Assembly (NCBI GenBank): GCA_963819855.1 | Contig: CAWFYC010000024.1 | Span: 1-64,000, forward strand | DNA from: JAMXLO01 sp963819855 | GTDB taxonomy: Bacteria > Pseudomonadota > Alphaproteobacteria > Acetobacterales > Acetobacteraceae | Length of the DNA: 64,000 nt | Direction: 5' to 3' | In this document: in pieces, positions 44,102 to 53,758 of the stretch | Layout: each line of letters begins with the position of its first letter | Numbering within the stretch: position 1 is the stretch's first letter | Notes under the pieces: model-generated | What the model was told of the DNA's origin: nothing | The model's database searches: none | Seen by the model: the letters and a program-made list of their open reading frames with translations, nothing else | Made by a program: the position numbers and the translations under genes

Positions 44102-45043
44102 ATGCGCATCGTGGTGGCCCTAGGCGGCAACGCCCTGCTGCGGCGGGGCGAGCCGATGACGGCCGAGGTGCAGCGTGCCAACACGCGCGTTGCGGCCGAA
44201 GCGCTGGCGCAGATCCATCCGGGCAACGAGATCGTCATCACGCACGGCAATGGTCCGCAGGTTGGTCTGCTGGCGCTGCAAGGTGCGGCGTACAAGCCGG
44301 ACGAGGCCTATCCGCTCGACGTACTCGGGGCGCAGACCGAGGGCATGATCGGCTATATGATCGAGCAGGAACTTGGCAACCTGCTGCCTTACGATGTGCC
44401 GTTCGCCACTATGCTGACCATGGTGGAGGTCGACGCGGACGATCCGGGGTTCGCGAACCCGACAAAGTTCGTAGGCCCAGTCTATGACAAACCGCAGGCC
44501 GATGCGCTCGCCGCCGAGAAGGGGTGGATCTTCAAGGCCGATGGCGGCAAGTGGCGGCGGGTTGTGCCCTCGCCGATGCCGAAGCACATCTTCGAGATGC
44601 GGCCGATCCGCTGGCTGTTGGAGCAGGGCGTCGTCGTGGTCTGCGCCGGCGGCGGCGGCATACCGACGATGTATGAAAAGGGCCGGGAACGCCATCTCGT
44701 CGGGGTGGAGGCGGTGATCGACAAAGACTTCTGCTCGGAGCTGCTGGCGCGCGAGATCGGCGCCGACCTGTTCATCATGGCCACCGACGCCGAGGCGGTG
44801 TTCACCGACTGGGGCAAGCCGACGGCGAAGGCGATCCGCAGCGCCGACCCGGCCTCGATGCGCGCCTACCAGTTTCCGGCCGGCTCGATGGGCCCGAAGG
44901 TGGACGCTGCGTGCCAGTTCGCCGAGGCAACCGGCAACGCCGCCGCGATCGGGGCGCTGAAGGACCTTCCGGCGATCGTGCGCGGCGCGGCGGGGACCAC
45001 GATCACCAAGGCGGCGACGCGAGTCGAATGGGCGGCGGCTTGA
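44102..45043 (+). CDS. arcC: Carbamate kinase
   Basis: The 313-residue protein begins MRIVVALGGNALLRRGEPM and contains ITHGNGPQVGLLALQ and VVCAGGGGIPT, both typical of carbamate kinases. It converts carbamoyl phosphate and ADP into ATP, ammonia and CO2, the energy-yielding last step of the ADI pathway. It starts four bases after arcB. Confidence 0.94.
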   Translation: MRIVVALGGNALLRRGEPMTAEVQRANTRVAAEALAQIHPGNEIVITHGNGPQVGLLALQGAAYKPDEAYPLDVLGAQTEGMIGYMIEQELGNLLPYDVPFATMLTMVEVDADDPGFANPTKFVGPVYDKPQADALAAEKGWIFKADGGKWRRVVPSPMPKHIFEMRPIRWLLEQGVVVVCAGGGGIPTMYEKGRERHLVGVEAVIDKDFCSELLAREIGADLFIMATDAEAVFTDWGKPTAKAIRSADPASMRAYQFPAGSMGPKVDAACQFAEATGNAAAIGALKDLPAIVRGAAGTTITKAATRVEWAAA

Positions 45044-45087
45044 GGGAGGACCATTCGCAGCAATAGCCAGCCTTCAGGGGGGGTGAC

Positions 45088-46281
45088 ATGATGCGGTTGC
45101 AGTTGAGCCGTTGGCCTGCGTTCGCTCTCACTGTGGCGATGGCGCCGGCGGCGGCGCATGCGGTCGATCTGCCCGATCCTGTCACCTTCGATGCCGGCCC
45201 GCTCGGCACGCTCGAGCTCAGCGGCGGAGCGGATGGATATGCCTATGCGCTCACCGGCGCCGGCGACGGGACGAACAAGGGTCTGCTCGGCACCAGCACG
45301 AGTTGGGGGGGGCAGTTTCTGAATGGGCTGATCCAGTTGGACAAGCCCGACGGATTGCTGCGGTTCACGCTGCAGGTCGGCGCAGTCAATTCCCTCACTC
45401 TCGGCACCAAACCGACTCCGCCGTCGGTGCAGACGTGGTCCACCTGGCCGGTGCGCACCGCATATGTCACTCTGGCGCCAACACCGGATGTCACGATCTC
45501 GGTGGGCCAGATGGGATCGGTTGAAGGCTTTGAGTCGAGTATCGACTGGGACAACTATAATCTGCTGACCACCGCATTGTGGTATGTTCAGAACTCGCAA
45601 AGCGTAGGCGTGAGGGCAACCTACAGGCTTGGATCGTTTTCAGGAACAATCATTTTCGGTGATGGTTTCGACACAAATGTTTGGAATTACCTGCAGATTC
45701 AGGCTTCGTACACGATCAACGACAACAACAATGTAACGTTGTATGGAGCTACCAATCTCGGCACTACCGGCCTTGGTGCGCGCTTCTATGGCAACGCGAC
45801 CACGCCGTACAGCTCGACCACGGTGGGGTCGGCCGGTGTCGCGAATCTGGTCAATTCCTCGGTGATTGGCGGTTACTACACGTTCACCGCCGGTAACCTG
45901 ACTCTGGTACCGGAGGTGCAGTATGTCTGGTCGACCAAGAATCTGAGGGTCGGGCTGACCGATTATTCGAGCCATTTCGGCGTAGCACTGTTCGCCAACT
46001 ACAAGTTCGGAGATTCACCCTTTTCGATCGGTGCCTGGGGACAATATTTCTCCAGCAATGGGTCGGCTTTCTGGTTTCTCAACCCGGGTGCGCAGGGTTT
46101 TGGCATGGTGATCGGGCCGACGTGGTCGCCGCCCTGGGCCAACAAGCACCTGTTCGTGCGGGGCGATGTCGGGGTGATTCACTTGACCAACGTCGGCGCC
46201 CCGGGCTCGGTCGCTTATGGCAGTAGCGGCAGAGAGCGCAACCAGGCGACCTTCCTGCTTGAGGCTGGTGTGTTGTTTTGA
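45088..46281 (+). CDS. Outer-membrane beta-barrel porin (BBP2/OmpL-like)
   Basis: The 397-residue protein has a signal peptide ending AAAHAVD near residue 26, followed by many alternating strands such as LRFTLQVGAVNSL, GVRATYRLGSFSG and FGVALFANYKFG. The C-terminal residue is Phe (EAGVLF), as needed for barrel assembly. It resembles the OmpL-like beta-barrel porin-2 group. Placement right after arcC suggests passage of arginine, ornithine or related solutes across the outer membrane. It is less GC-rich than the arc genes. Confidence 0.72.
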   Translation: MMRLQLSRWPAFALTVAMAPAAAHAVDLPDPVTFDAGPLGTLELSGGADGYAYALTGAGDGTNKGLLGTSTSWGGQFLNGLIQLDKPDGLLRFTLQVGAVNSLTLGTKPTPPSVQTWSTWPVRTAYVTLAPTPDVTISVGQMGSVEGFESSIDWDNYNLLTTALWYVQNSQSVGVRATYRLGSFSGTIIFGDGFDTNVWNYLQIQASYTINDNNNVTLYGATNLGTTGLGARFYGNATTPYSSTTVGSAGVANLVNSSVIGGYYTFTAGNLTLVPEVQYVWSTKNLRVGLTDYSSHFGVALFANYKFGDSPFSIGAWGQYFSSNGSAFWFLNPGAQGFGMVIGPTWSPPWANKHLFVRGDVGVIHLTNVGAPGSVAYGSSGRERNQATFLLEAGVLF

Positions 46282-46323
46282 AGGGAATCCAACCGGCCAA
46301 CATCGCAGGAGGACCGCGGGAAG

Positions 46324-47806
46324 ATGGTGGAGATTGAGCGGCCGACGCCGGCAGATTCCCCTCGGCCACCCTCACTGCTTGACGCCTGCATTCCTGCCGC
46401 AGCGTTGATCGTCCTGCTGGCGATGTCGTACTTCCTCTACGGCGAAAAGGCCGCGCAGGGGCCCAATCAGGTCGCTCTCGTATTCGCAGCCCTGGTTGCG
46501 GCCGGTGTGGCCGCCAAGAACGGTATTTCGTGGTCCGGGTTACGCCAGGCCACGATCGATGGCGTTGCCGCAGGGCTTTCCGCCATCTTCATCCTGCTGG
46601 CGGTTGGCGCGTTGATTGGAACCTGGGCGCTGAGCGGTACTATCGTCGCGATGGTCTATTACGGACTGGAGCTGTTGAGTCCGCACTACTTCTACGCATC
46701 GACCGCGCTGATCTGCTCGGTGATCGCGCTGGGCATCGGCAGTTCCTGGACGGTCGCCGGCACGATCGGCATCGGTCTCATGGGTGTTGCCGCAAACATG
46801 GGCCTGTCGCCGGCAATCACGGCGGGCGCGATCATTTCCGGTGCCTATTTCGGCGACAAGGCGTCGCCGCTGTCCGATACCGTGAATCTGGCCACTGCGT
46901 CGGCTGGTTCCGATCTGTTGCAGCATATCAAGGAAACCTTGTGGACGTCGGTGCCGGCACTGCTGATCGCGGTGATTCTGTTCGGCCTCCTGGGTCGGCC
47001 GGGAGACTTCGACGCGTCCGCGACACTGTCGGGCCTCAGCCAGCATTTCGTCATCACCCCGTGGGCACTGTTGCCGCTGGTGTTCGTCTTCGCGCTTGCC
47101 GTCCTGCGCGTCCCGCCTTTCGTCACGATCTTCGCTGGCGCACTGCTGGGCGGCGTTTTTGCCGTGGTGTTCAACGCCCACCAGGTGGCCGCCTTTGCGC
47201 AGGCTCCTTCGCTGCCGCAACCGTTGGCGCTGCTCAAGGGGATCTGGTCGGCGTTGGCCAACGGCTATGTCTCCGCCACGAATGAGCCGGACATCGACCG
47301 CCTGCTGTCGCGCGGCGGCATGGAGTCGATGCTCAATACGATCTGGCTGATCGTCACTGCGCTTGCCTTCGGCGCCGTGGTCGAGCATGCCGGGCTGCTG
47401 AACCGGCTGATCGATCCGGTGCTGCGCAATGTGCGCTCGACCGGGAGTTCTGGTGGCTGCCGTGGTCGGCAGCTGCGTCGGACTGAATGTCATCGCATCG
47501 GACCAATATATTGCCATCGTGCTGCCGGCTCGGATGTTCCGCGTCGAGTTTGATCGCCGTGGCTTGCTCCCCGTCGTCCTGTCGCGCGCGGTGGGTGATT
47601 CCGGCAGCGTGACCTCGCCGCTGATCCCCTGGAACAGTTGCGGCGCCTACATGGCCGCTGCCCTGGGCGTGCCGACGCTGAGCTACGCGGGATTTGCTTT
47701 CTTCAGCCTGCTCAACCCGCTGGTGACGATAGCTATCGCGTTCCTGGGGTTCCGCATGCTGCGCACCGAATTGCCTGTCGACAACGAGCAGATGAGCAGC
47801 GACTAG
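46324..47806 (+). pseudogene. NhaC-family Na+/H+ antiporter, single-base frameshift
   Basis: The first frame (ATG 46324) carries NhaC segments GIGSSWTVAGTIGIGLMGVA and GAYFGDKASPLSDTVNLA. At about 47446 an extra A in CCGGGAGTTCTGG shifts the frame. The second frame carries VLVAAVVGSCVGLNVIASDQ and VGDSGSVTSPLIPWNSCGAY to the TAG at 47806. Joined length is about 493 residues, as usual for the family. In this locus it may help with pH balance when the ADI pathway releases ammonia, or may export amino compounds; both are inference. Confidence 0.82.
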
Positions 47807-47852
47807 ACGCTGGGCCCCACCTGAGCGGCGGTGACGGTTCGATTGCAGGAAC

Positions 47853-47881
47853 TTGTTCCACCCGCCCCGCGCGATTAGGGT
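47853..47881 (+). promoter_or_regulatory. Candidate sigma-70 promoter for pyrH-frr-uppS-cdsA-dxr-rseP
   Basis: TTGTTC at 47853-47858 and TAGGGT at 47876-47881 are separated by 17 bases and lie 31 bases before the pyrH ATG. The spacing is ideal and the hexamers are plausible for an alphaproteobacterial housekeeping promoter. The assignment is by eye only. Confidence 0.35.
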
Positions 47882-47911
47882 GCGCCCGCCATCGTCAGGG
47901 ACTCGCTCTGC

Positions 47912-48637
47912 ATGCCAGACTGCCCGGTCTACCGGCGTGTCCTGCTGAAACTGTCGGGCGAGGCCCTGATGGGCCGGCGCGAGTTCGGCCTCGACAACGA
48001 AACCGTCCGCGCCATCGCCGCCGATATCGGCGACGTGGTCGGCATGGGCGTCCAGGTGTGCATCGTGATCGGCGGCGGCAACATCTTCCGCGGCATCTCG
48101 GGCGCCGCCGCCGGCATGGAACGCGCCCAGGCGGACTACATGGGCATGCTGGCGACCGTGATGAATGCACTCGGCATGCAGTCGGCCCTCGAGAAGTGCG
48201 GCGTGCCCACCCGGGTGCAGTCGGCGATCCCGATGTCCTCGGTGTGCGAGCCCTATATCCGCCGCCGCGCCGAGCGGCACATGGAGAAGGGCAGGGCGGT
48301 GATCTTTGCCGCCGGCACCGGCAACCCGTACTTCACCACCGACACCGCCGCCGCGCTGCGCGCCGCCGAGATGCACTGCGACGCCTTGTTCAAAGGCACC
48401 CAGGTCGACGGCGTCTATTCCGCCGACCCGCGCAAGGTCGTCGACGCCAGGCGCTACGAGCAGCTCACCTATCTCGACGTGCTGGCCAACGACCTCGGTG
48501 TGATGGATGCGGCCGCGATCAGCCTGGCGCGCGAGAACGCGCTGCCGATCGTGGTCTTCAACATCCACGCACCCGGTGCCTTCGCCGCCGTGGTACGTGG
48601 CGAGGGCCGCTTCACCAGGATCATCGAACAGCAATAA
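47912..48637 (+). CDS. pyrH: UMP kinase
   Basis: The 241-residue protein has RRVLLKLSGEALMG near its start, VIGGGNIFRG near residue 53, DYMGMLATVMNAL and ARENALPIVVFNI, all standard for bacterial UMP kinase of the amino-acid-kinase fold. It phosphorylates UMP to UDP. It opens the second housekeeping block and is followed by frr after 28 bases. Confidence 0.96.
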   Translation: MPDCPVYRRVLLKLSGEALMGRREFGLDNETVRAIAADIGDVVGMGVQVCIVIGGGNIFRGISGAAAGMERAQADYMGMLATVMNALGMQSALEKCGVPTRVQSAIPMSSVCEPYIRRRAERHMEKGRAVIFAAGTGNPYFTTDTAAALRAAEMHCDALFKGTQVDGVYSADPRKVVDARRYEQLTYLDVLANDLGVMDAAAISLARENALPIVVFNIHAPGAFAAVVRGEGRFTRIIEQQ

Positions 48638-48665
48638 AATACCGGGACACGTCCAGGAGGCCGCC

Positions 48666-49235
48666 ATGGCGCAAGCCGATCTCAACAAGCTCAAGCAGGA
48701 CCTGACACGCCGGATGGACGGCGCACTGGATACGCTCAAGCGCGAGTTCAACGGTCTGCGCACCGGCCGCGCCCACCCTGGCCTGCTGGAGCCGGTGAAG
48801 GTGCAGGCGTACGGCTCGGAGACGCCGCTCACCCAGGTCGGCACCGTCGGAGCACCGGAGCCGCGCATGCTGACGGTGCAGGTGTGGGACCGCAGCCTGG
48901 TCGGCACGGTGGAGAAGGCGATCCGCGATTCCGGCCTCGGGCTGAACCCGGCCTCCGATGGGCAGCTGGTCCGCGTGCCGATCCCTCAGCTCACCACCGA
49001 ACGGCGTGCCGAGCTGGCCAAGACGGCGCACAAATACGCCGAGGGGACGAGGGTCGCGGTGCGCGCAGTGCGGCGCGATGGGATGGAACAGATCAAGACC
49101 CACGAGAAGAAGCATGAAATCGGCGAGGACGTGGCAAAGGACTGGAGCGGCGAAGTGCAGAAGCTGACCGACCAGTACATCAAGCGCGTGGACGACACGC
49201 TGGCGGACAAGGAAAAGGACATCCGCCAGGTCTGA
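48666..49235 (+). CDS. frr: Ribosome recycling factor
   Basis: The 189-residue protein contains LKREFNGLRTGRAHPGLLEPV near residue 25, the conserved VWDRSLVGTVEKAI and IPQLTTERRAELAK, and the C-terminal DQYIKRVDDTLADKEKDI helix. ATG 48666 follows AGGAGG. It splits post-termination ribosomes with EF-G. The upstream in-frame extension into pyrH is not used. Confidence 0.96.
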   Translation: MAQADLNKLKQDLTRRMDGALDTLKREFNGLRTGRAHPGLLEPVKVQAYGSETPLTQVGTVGAPEPRMLTVQVWDRSLVGTVEKAIRDSGLGLNPASDGQLVRVPIPQLTTERRAELAKTAHKYAEGTRVAVRAVRRDGMEQIKTHEKKHEIGEDVAKDWSGEVQKLTDQYIKRVDDTLADKEKDIRQV

Positions 49236-49244
49236 CCGCCGAGC

Positions 49245-49974
<730 letters not shown>

Positions 49975-49991
<17 letters not shown>

Positions 49992-50667
49992 GCGACCGAG
50001 CGGTCGGTGGGCCGACCTCGGTACGCGCGTGCTTTCGGCGCTCGTGCTGGCTCCCGTCGCCGTGGTCTGCGTTTGGTGGGGAGGCATTGCCTTCGCGGTC
50101 ATTGTCGCTGCCGCGATGGCTGGCCTTGTAGTGGAGTGGCTGGGCCTTTGCCGCCGGTCCGGCTGGGCGCTGCTGCGCCCGGTCGGCCTGGCCTACATCG
50201 TGTTGGCGGGCGCAGCGCTGCTGTGGCTGCGGCACGATTCCGGCGCGGGCAGGGCTGATGTGCTGTTTCTGCTGCTGGTCGTCTGGGCCGGCGACATCGG
50301 GGCCTATTTGATCGGGCGGTGGATCGGCGGCCCGCGTCTGGCGCCGCGCATCTCGCCCGGCAAGACCTGGTCGGGCGCGATCGGCGGCCTGCTCGCTGCC
50401 GTTGCAGCCGGATTGCTCGTTGCCCATGTGCTGTCGGACGCCGCCACCTGGCACGCCGTCGTGATCGCCGCCGCCCTCGGCGTCGTCGCACAGGCGGGCG
50501 ACCTGCTGGAGAGCTTCGTCAAGCGACGGCTGGAGGTAAAGGATTCGGGCCAACTCATCCCCGGCCATGGCGGCCTGTTCGATCGCCTCGACGGCGTGCT
50601 GGCCGCGGCCCCGGTTGCGGCCCTGCTGGCGCTCACCCTGGGACGTGGAGTAGTTCTGTGGCAATGA
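49975..50667 (+). CDS. cdsA: Phosphatidate cytidylyltransferase
   Basis: The 230-residue, multi-pass membrane protein has the complete CdsA signature SFVKRRLEVKDSGQLIPGHG, followed by GLFDRLD near the C-terminus. It makes CDP-diacylglycerol for phospholipid synthesis. GTG 49975 is chosen, with AAGGGA upstream, because the frame above it lies inside uppS. The protein is slightly short for the family. Confidence 0.92.
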
Positions 50668-51833
50668 CCCCGGCACCGCGCAGCGTCACCGTCCTCGGCA
50701 GCACCGGCAGCGTCGGTACCCAGACGGTCGAGTTGCTGGCCGGCCGGCCCGAGCGCTTCCAGGTTCTCGCCCTGGTTGCCGGCCGCAATTCCAGGCTGTT
50801 GGCCGAGCAGGCCATCATGTTGAAGGCCAGCCGCGCCGTGATCGCCGACCCGGCCGGCTACGCGGAACTTCGCCAGGCGCTTTCCGGCACCGGCATCGAC
50901 ACCGCCGCCGGTCCCGAGGCCGTGGTGGAAGCCGCCGCGCTGCCCGCCGACTGGACCATGGCGGCGATCACCGGCGCCGCGGGCCTCGCCGCCACGCTGG
51001 CCGCGATCAGCCGTGGCGCCGTGGTGGCGCTGGCCAACAAGGAGGCGCTGGTCTGTGCCGGCGAAGTGATGCTGCACGCCGTGCGGGACGCCGGCGCCAC
51101 GCTGCTGCCGGTGGACTCCGAGCATAATGCGATCTTCCAGGCACTGGAGAACGGCAATCGATCGGCGGTGGAGAAGATCGTGCTCACGGCGTCGGGCGGT
51201 CCGTTCCGCACCGCCACGCGCGACGAGATGGCCAATGCCACACCCGACGTGGCGCGCAAGCATCCGGTCTGGTCGATGGGAGCGAAGATCAGCATCGATT
51301 CCGCCACGCTGATGAACAAGGGCCTCGAGCTGATCGAGGCGGCGCGGCTGTTCTCGCTGCACGAACCGCAGATCGACGTGCTGGTGCATCCGCAGTCGGT
51401 GATCCACGGCCTGGTGTTCTACCGGGACGGCAGCGTGCTGGCGCAGCTCGGTTCGCCCGACATGCGCATTCCGATCGCGCACACACTGGCCTGGCCGGAG
51501 CGGATGACCACGCCGGCGCCGCGTCTAGACCTCGCGAGCCTTGCGCGTCTCGACTTCATGGCGCCCGACACCGAGCGTTTTCCCGCGCTGCGTCTGGCAC
51601 GCGACGCGCTGCGTGCCGGCGGCGGTGCGCCGGCGATCCTGAATGCGGCGAACGAGATTGCGGTGGAAGCCTTCATGCAACGCCGGATCGGCTTCCTCGA
51701 TATCGCCGGAACCGTGGCGGAAGTGCTCGACGCGATGGGCACGCATCCGGCAAATACACTCGACGAGGTGGTGGCGCTCGACGCCGCCGCCCGCCGCACC
51801 GCTGAACGACTGACCGCGGCGCGCGCCGCCTGA
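50658..51833 (+). CDS. dxr: 1-deoxy-D-xylulose 5-phosphate reductoisomerase
   Basis: The protein has about 390 residues: NADPH-binding VTVLGSTGSVGTQTVELL near the start, VDSEHNAIFQ (metal site), KISIDSATLMNKGLE, and VHPQSVIHG. It catalyses the second step of the MEP isoprenoid pathway, feeding uppS in the same operon. GTG 50658 has GGAG seven bases upstream. ATG 50664, overlapping the cdsA stop, is the alternative start. Confidence 0.95.
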   Translation: MAMTPAPRSVTVLGSTGSVGTQTVELLAGRPERFQVLALVAGRNSRLLAEQAIMLKASRAVIADPAGYAELRQALSGTGIDTAAGPEAVVEAAALPADWTMAAITGAAGLAATLAAISRGAVVALANKEALVCAGEVMLHAVRDAGATLLPVDSEHNAIFQALENGNRSAVEKIVLTASGGPFRTATRDEMANATPDVARKHPVWSMGAKISIDSATLMNKGLELIEAARLFSLHEPQIDVLVHPQSVIHGLVFYRDGSVLAQLGSPDMRIPIAHTLAWPERMTTPAPRLDLASLARLDFMAPDTERFPALRLARDALRAGGGAPAILNAANEIAVEAFMQRRIGFLDIAGTVAEVLDAMGTHPANTLDEVVALDAAARRTAERLTAARAA

Positions 51834-51864
51834 CACGATAACCGAACCGAAAGCACGCCAGATC

Positions 51865-53047
51865 ATGCCCGCCGCTCTGCAGAGTATCCTCGCATTCCTC
51901 CTCGTACTTGGCGTGTTGGTGTTCGTGCACGAGTTCAGGTCATTACCTTGCCGCCCGGCTGGTGCGCGTGCATGTCGAGGTGTTCTCGATCGGCTTCGGC
52001 CCCGCGATCGCAACCTGGCGCGATCGCGTCGGGACGGTCTGGAAACTCGCCTGGCTGCCGCTTGGTGGCTACGTCAAGCTGCACGGTCATGAGCGGCCGG
52101 AAGTTGCAGTGCCCGAGGAACCTCGCGAGCCAGGCCGCATCAGTCAGGCGATCATGCGCTGGCGTGGGCGCACCCCGCAGGCCGCCGAACCCAGGCCGGT
52201 CCGCGTGGAGCCGGCTGGCGATGCCGGCCGCTGGATCCCCGGTCGCGTGTTCCACGAGAAGCCGGTCGCCGCGCGCGCGCTCGTGGTCGCCGCCGGACCG
52301 ATCGCGAATTTCCTGCTGGCGATGGTATTGTTCGGGTTGCTGTTCGCGACCGCCGGCCGTCCGCTGATCCTCCCGGTGGCCGGCGACGTGTTGCCCGGCA
52401 GCGCCGCGGCGCACGCCGGCATCCAGTCGGACGACAGGATTTTGTCGATCGCGGGTACGCCCATCGCAAGCTTCGAGGACATCCAGCGGATCATCGCGGC
52501 GCGTCCGGCAGAGACGCTGCCAATCACGATCAAGCGCGGCCGTGAAACGATGGAGCTGTCGGTGCTCACCGACGCGCGGGAGTCCGGCGGACACAAGGTG
52601 GGAATGCTGGGCATCCGCGGCGGCCAGGTCGAGTATCAGCGGCTCACCCTCCCCGAGGCGCTGGTCGGCGGCGTGACGCAAACCTGGCAGGTCACCTCCG
52701 AGACAGTCGTGGGCCTGGCGCAGATGATCAGCGGGCGCCGCGGCACCGAGGACCTTGGCGGGCCACTGCGGATCGCGCAGCTTTCTGGCCAGGTGGCGCA
52801 GCTAGGGCTGGCGAGCCTGATCTCGTTCATCGCCGTGCTGTCGGTGAACTTGGGCCTGATCAACCTGTTCCCCATTCCGGTGCTGGATGGTGGGCATCTG
52901 CTGTTCTATCTGGCCGAGGCAATCCGCGGCCGGCCGGTCCCGGCGCGGGCCCAGGAATATGGCTTCCGCGCCGGCCTGGCGTTGCTGGCGGGGCTGTTTA
53001 TTCTCGCAACCTGGAATGATCTCACGCATCTTGGGATGTTCCACTGA
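51865..53047 (+). pseudogene. rseP: Site-2 protease RseP/MmpA, frameshift inside the HExxH motif
   Basis: The first frame (ATG 51865) reads LVLGVLVFVHEF, then an extra A at 51937 in GAGTTCAGGTCATTAC shifts it. The second frame continues GHYLAARLVRVHVEVFSIGFGP, a PDZ domain near residues 190-270, and INLFPIPVLDGGHLLFYLAEA at the C-terminus. Removing the A restores HEFGH, the zinc site, and a normal 393-residue protein. RseP cleaves membrane anchors of anti-sigma factors. Because it is usually essential, a sequence error is a serious possibility. Confidence 0.88.
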
Positions 53048-53064
53048 ATTCGCCTGCGCGAATT
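53047..53064. terminator. Possible hairpin after rseP
   Basis: AATTCGC and GCGAATT form a perfect seven-base stem around CTGC immediately after the rseP stop. No clear T-run follows, so termination would be weak. It may mark the end of the housekeeping operon. Confidence 0.3.
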
Positions 53065-53081
53065 GGCACGTCTGCCGCGTT

Positions 53082-53265
53082 ATACCAAGTGCCGGAAGTG
53101 GTGACGTATCTGAGCAACAATGCTCCATACAAGTCATCCTTGCGAAATAATCGTCATTCCCGCGAAAGCGGGAACCCAGGCCCAAATGTGCGGTGCGGCT
53201 CGCCTGGGTTCCCGCTTTCGCGGGAATGACGGGATGGATGGGTCACCACTTCCGTCGCTTGGTAT
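53082..53265. mobile_element. MITE-like element A (184 bp) with 23-bp terminal inverted repeats
   Basis: The left end ATACCAAGTGCCGGAAGTGG and the right end, read in reverse, ATACCAAGCGACGGAAGTGG differ at two positions. The interior contains the palindromic GTCATTCCCGCGAAAGCGGG hairpin pair. No coding capacity is present. It is nearly identical to element C at 53517, so both derive from recent copying. Confidence 0.75.
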
Positions 53266-53344
53266 TACGGCATATGTGAGCCGCCCGACCAACCGCGCCG
53301 AATGCCGACGCGGCGGCTGCGGCGTGGTCCCGGGGCGAGGCTAA

Positions 53345-53515
53345 ATACCAGTCGACGGATTTGATGACGCGCCGGCGGACTCACCGTCATGGCGCGGTTT
53401 GGCGACGCCATCCACATCTTTGCTGCGAACAGTAAGGAACGACGTGGAAGGCCGGACAAGCCCGGCGATGACGATGAGGGACGGCCGGTGAGTCGGCAAT
53501 TTCGTCGTCTGGTAT
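53345..53515. mobile_element. MITE-like element B (171 bp), diverged relative
   Basis: The left end begins ATACCAGTCGACGGATTTGA and the right end, reversed, begins ATACCAGACGACGAAATTGC. The ends share the ATACCA tip with elements A and C, but the interior is different and lacks the GCGGGA hairpin. It sits exactly between A and C, one base before C begins. No coding capacity is present. Confidence 0.5.
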
Positions 53516-53516
53516 A

Positions 53517-53700
53517 ATACCAAGTGCCGGAAGTGGTGACGTATCTGAGCAACAATGCTCCATATGAGTCATCCTCGCGAAGTAATCGTCATTCCCGCGA
53601 AAGCGGGAACCCAGGCCCAAATGTGCGGTGCGGCTCGCCTGGGTTCCCGCTTTCGCGGGAATGACGGGATGGATGGGTCACCACTTCCGTCGCTTGGTAT
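53517..53700. mobile_element. MITE-like element C (184 bp), near-identical to A
   Basis: It has the same terminal inverted repeats and the same internal GCGGGA hairpin pair as element A, with only a few base differences (for example ATATGAGTCATCCTCGC against ATACAAGTCATCCTTGC). It ends 58 bases before the autotransporter gene and could carry promoter or terminator signals for it. Confidence 0.75.
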
Positions 53701-53758
53701 AACAAGTACTTAAGCATTTCCGCCTACCGAGGCTTCTGGCTGAGGAAGGTGGGCCACA

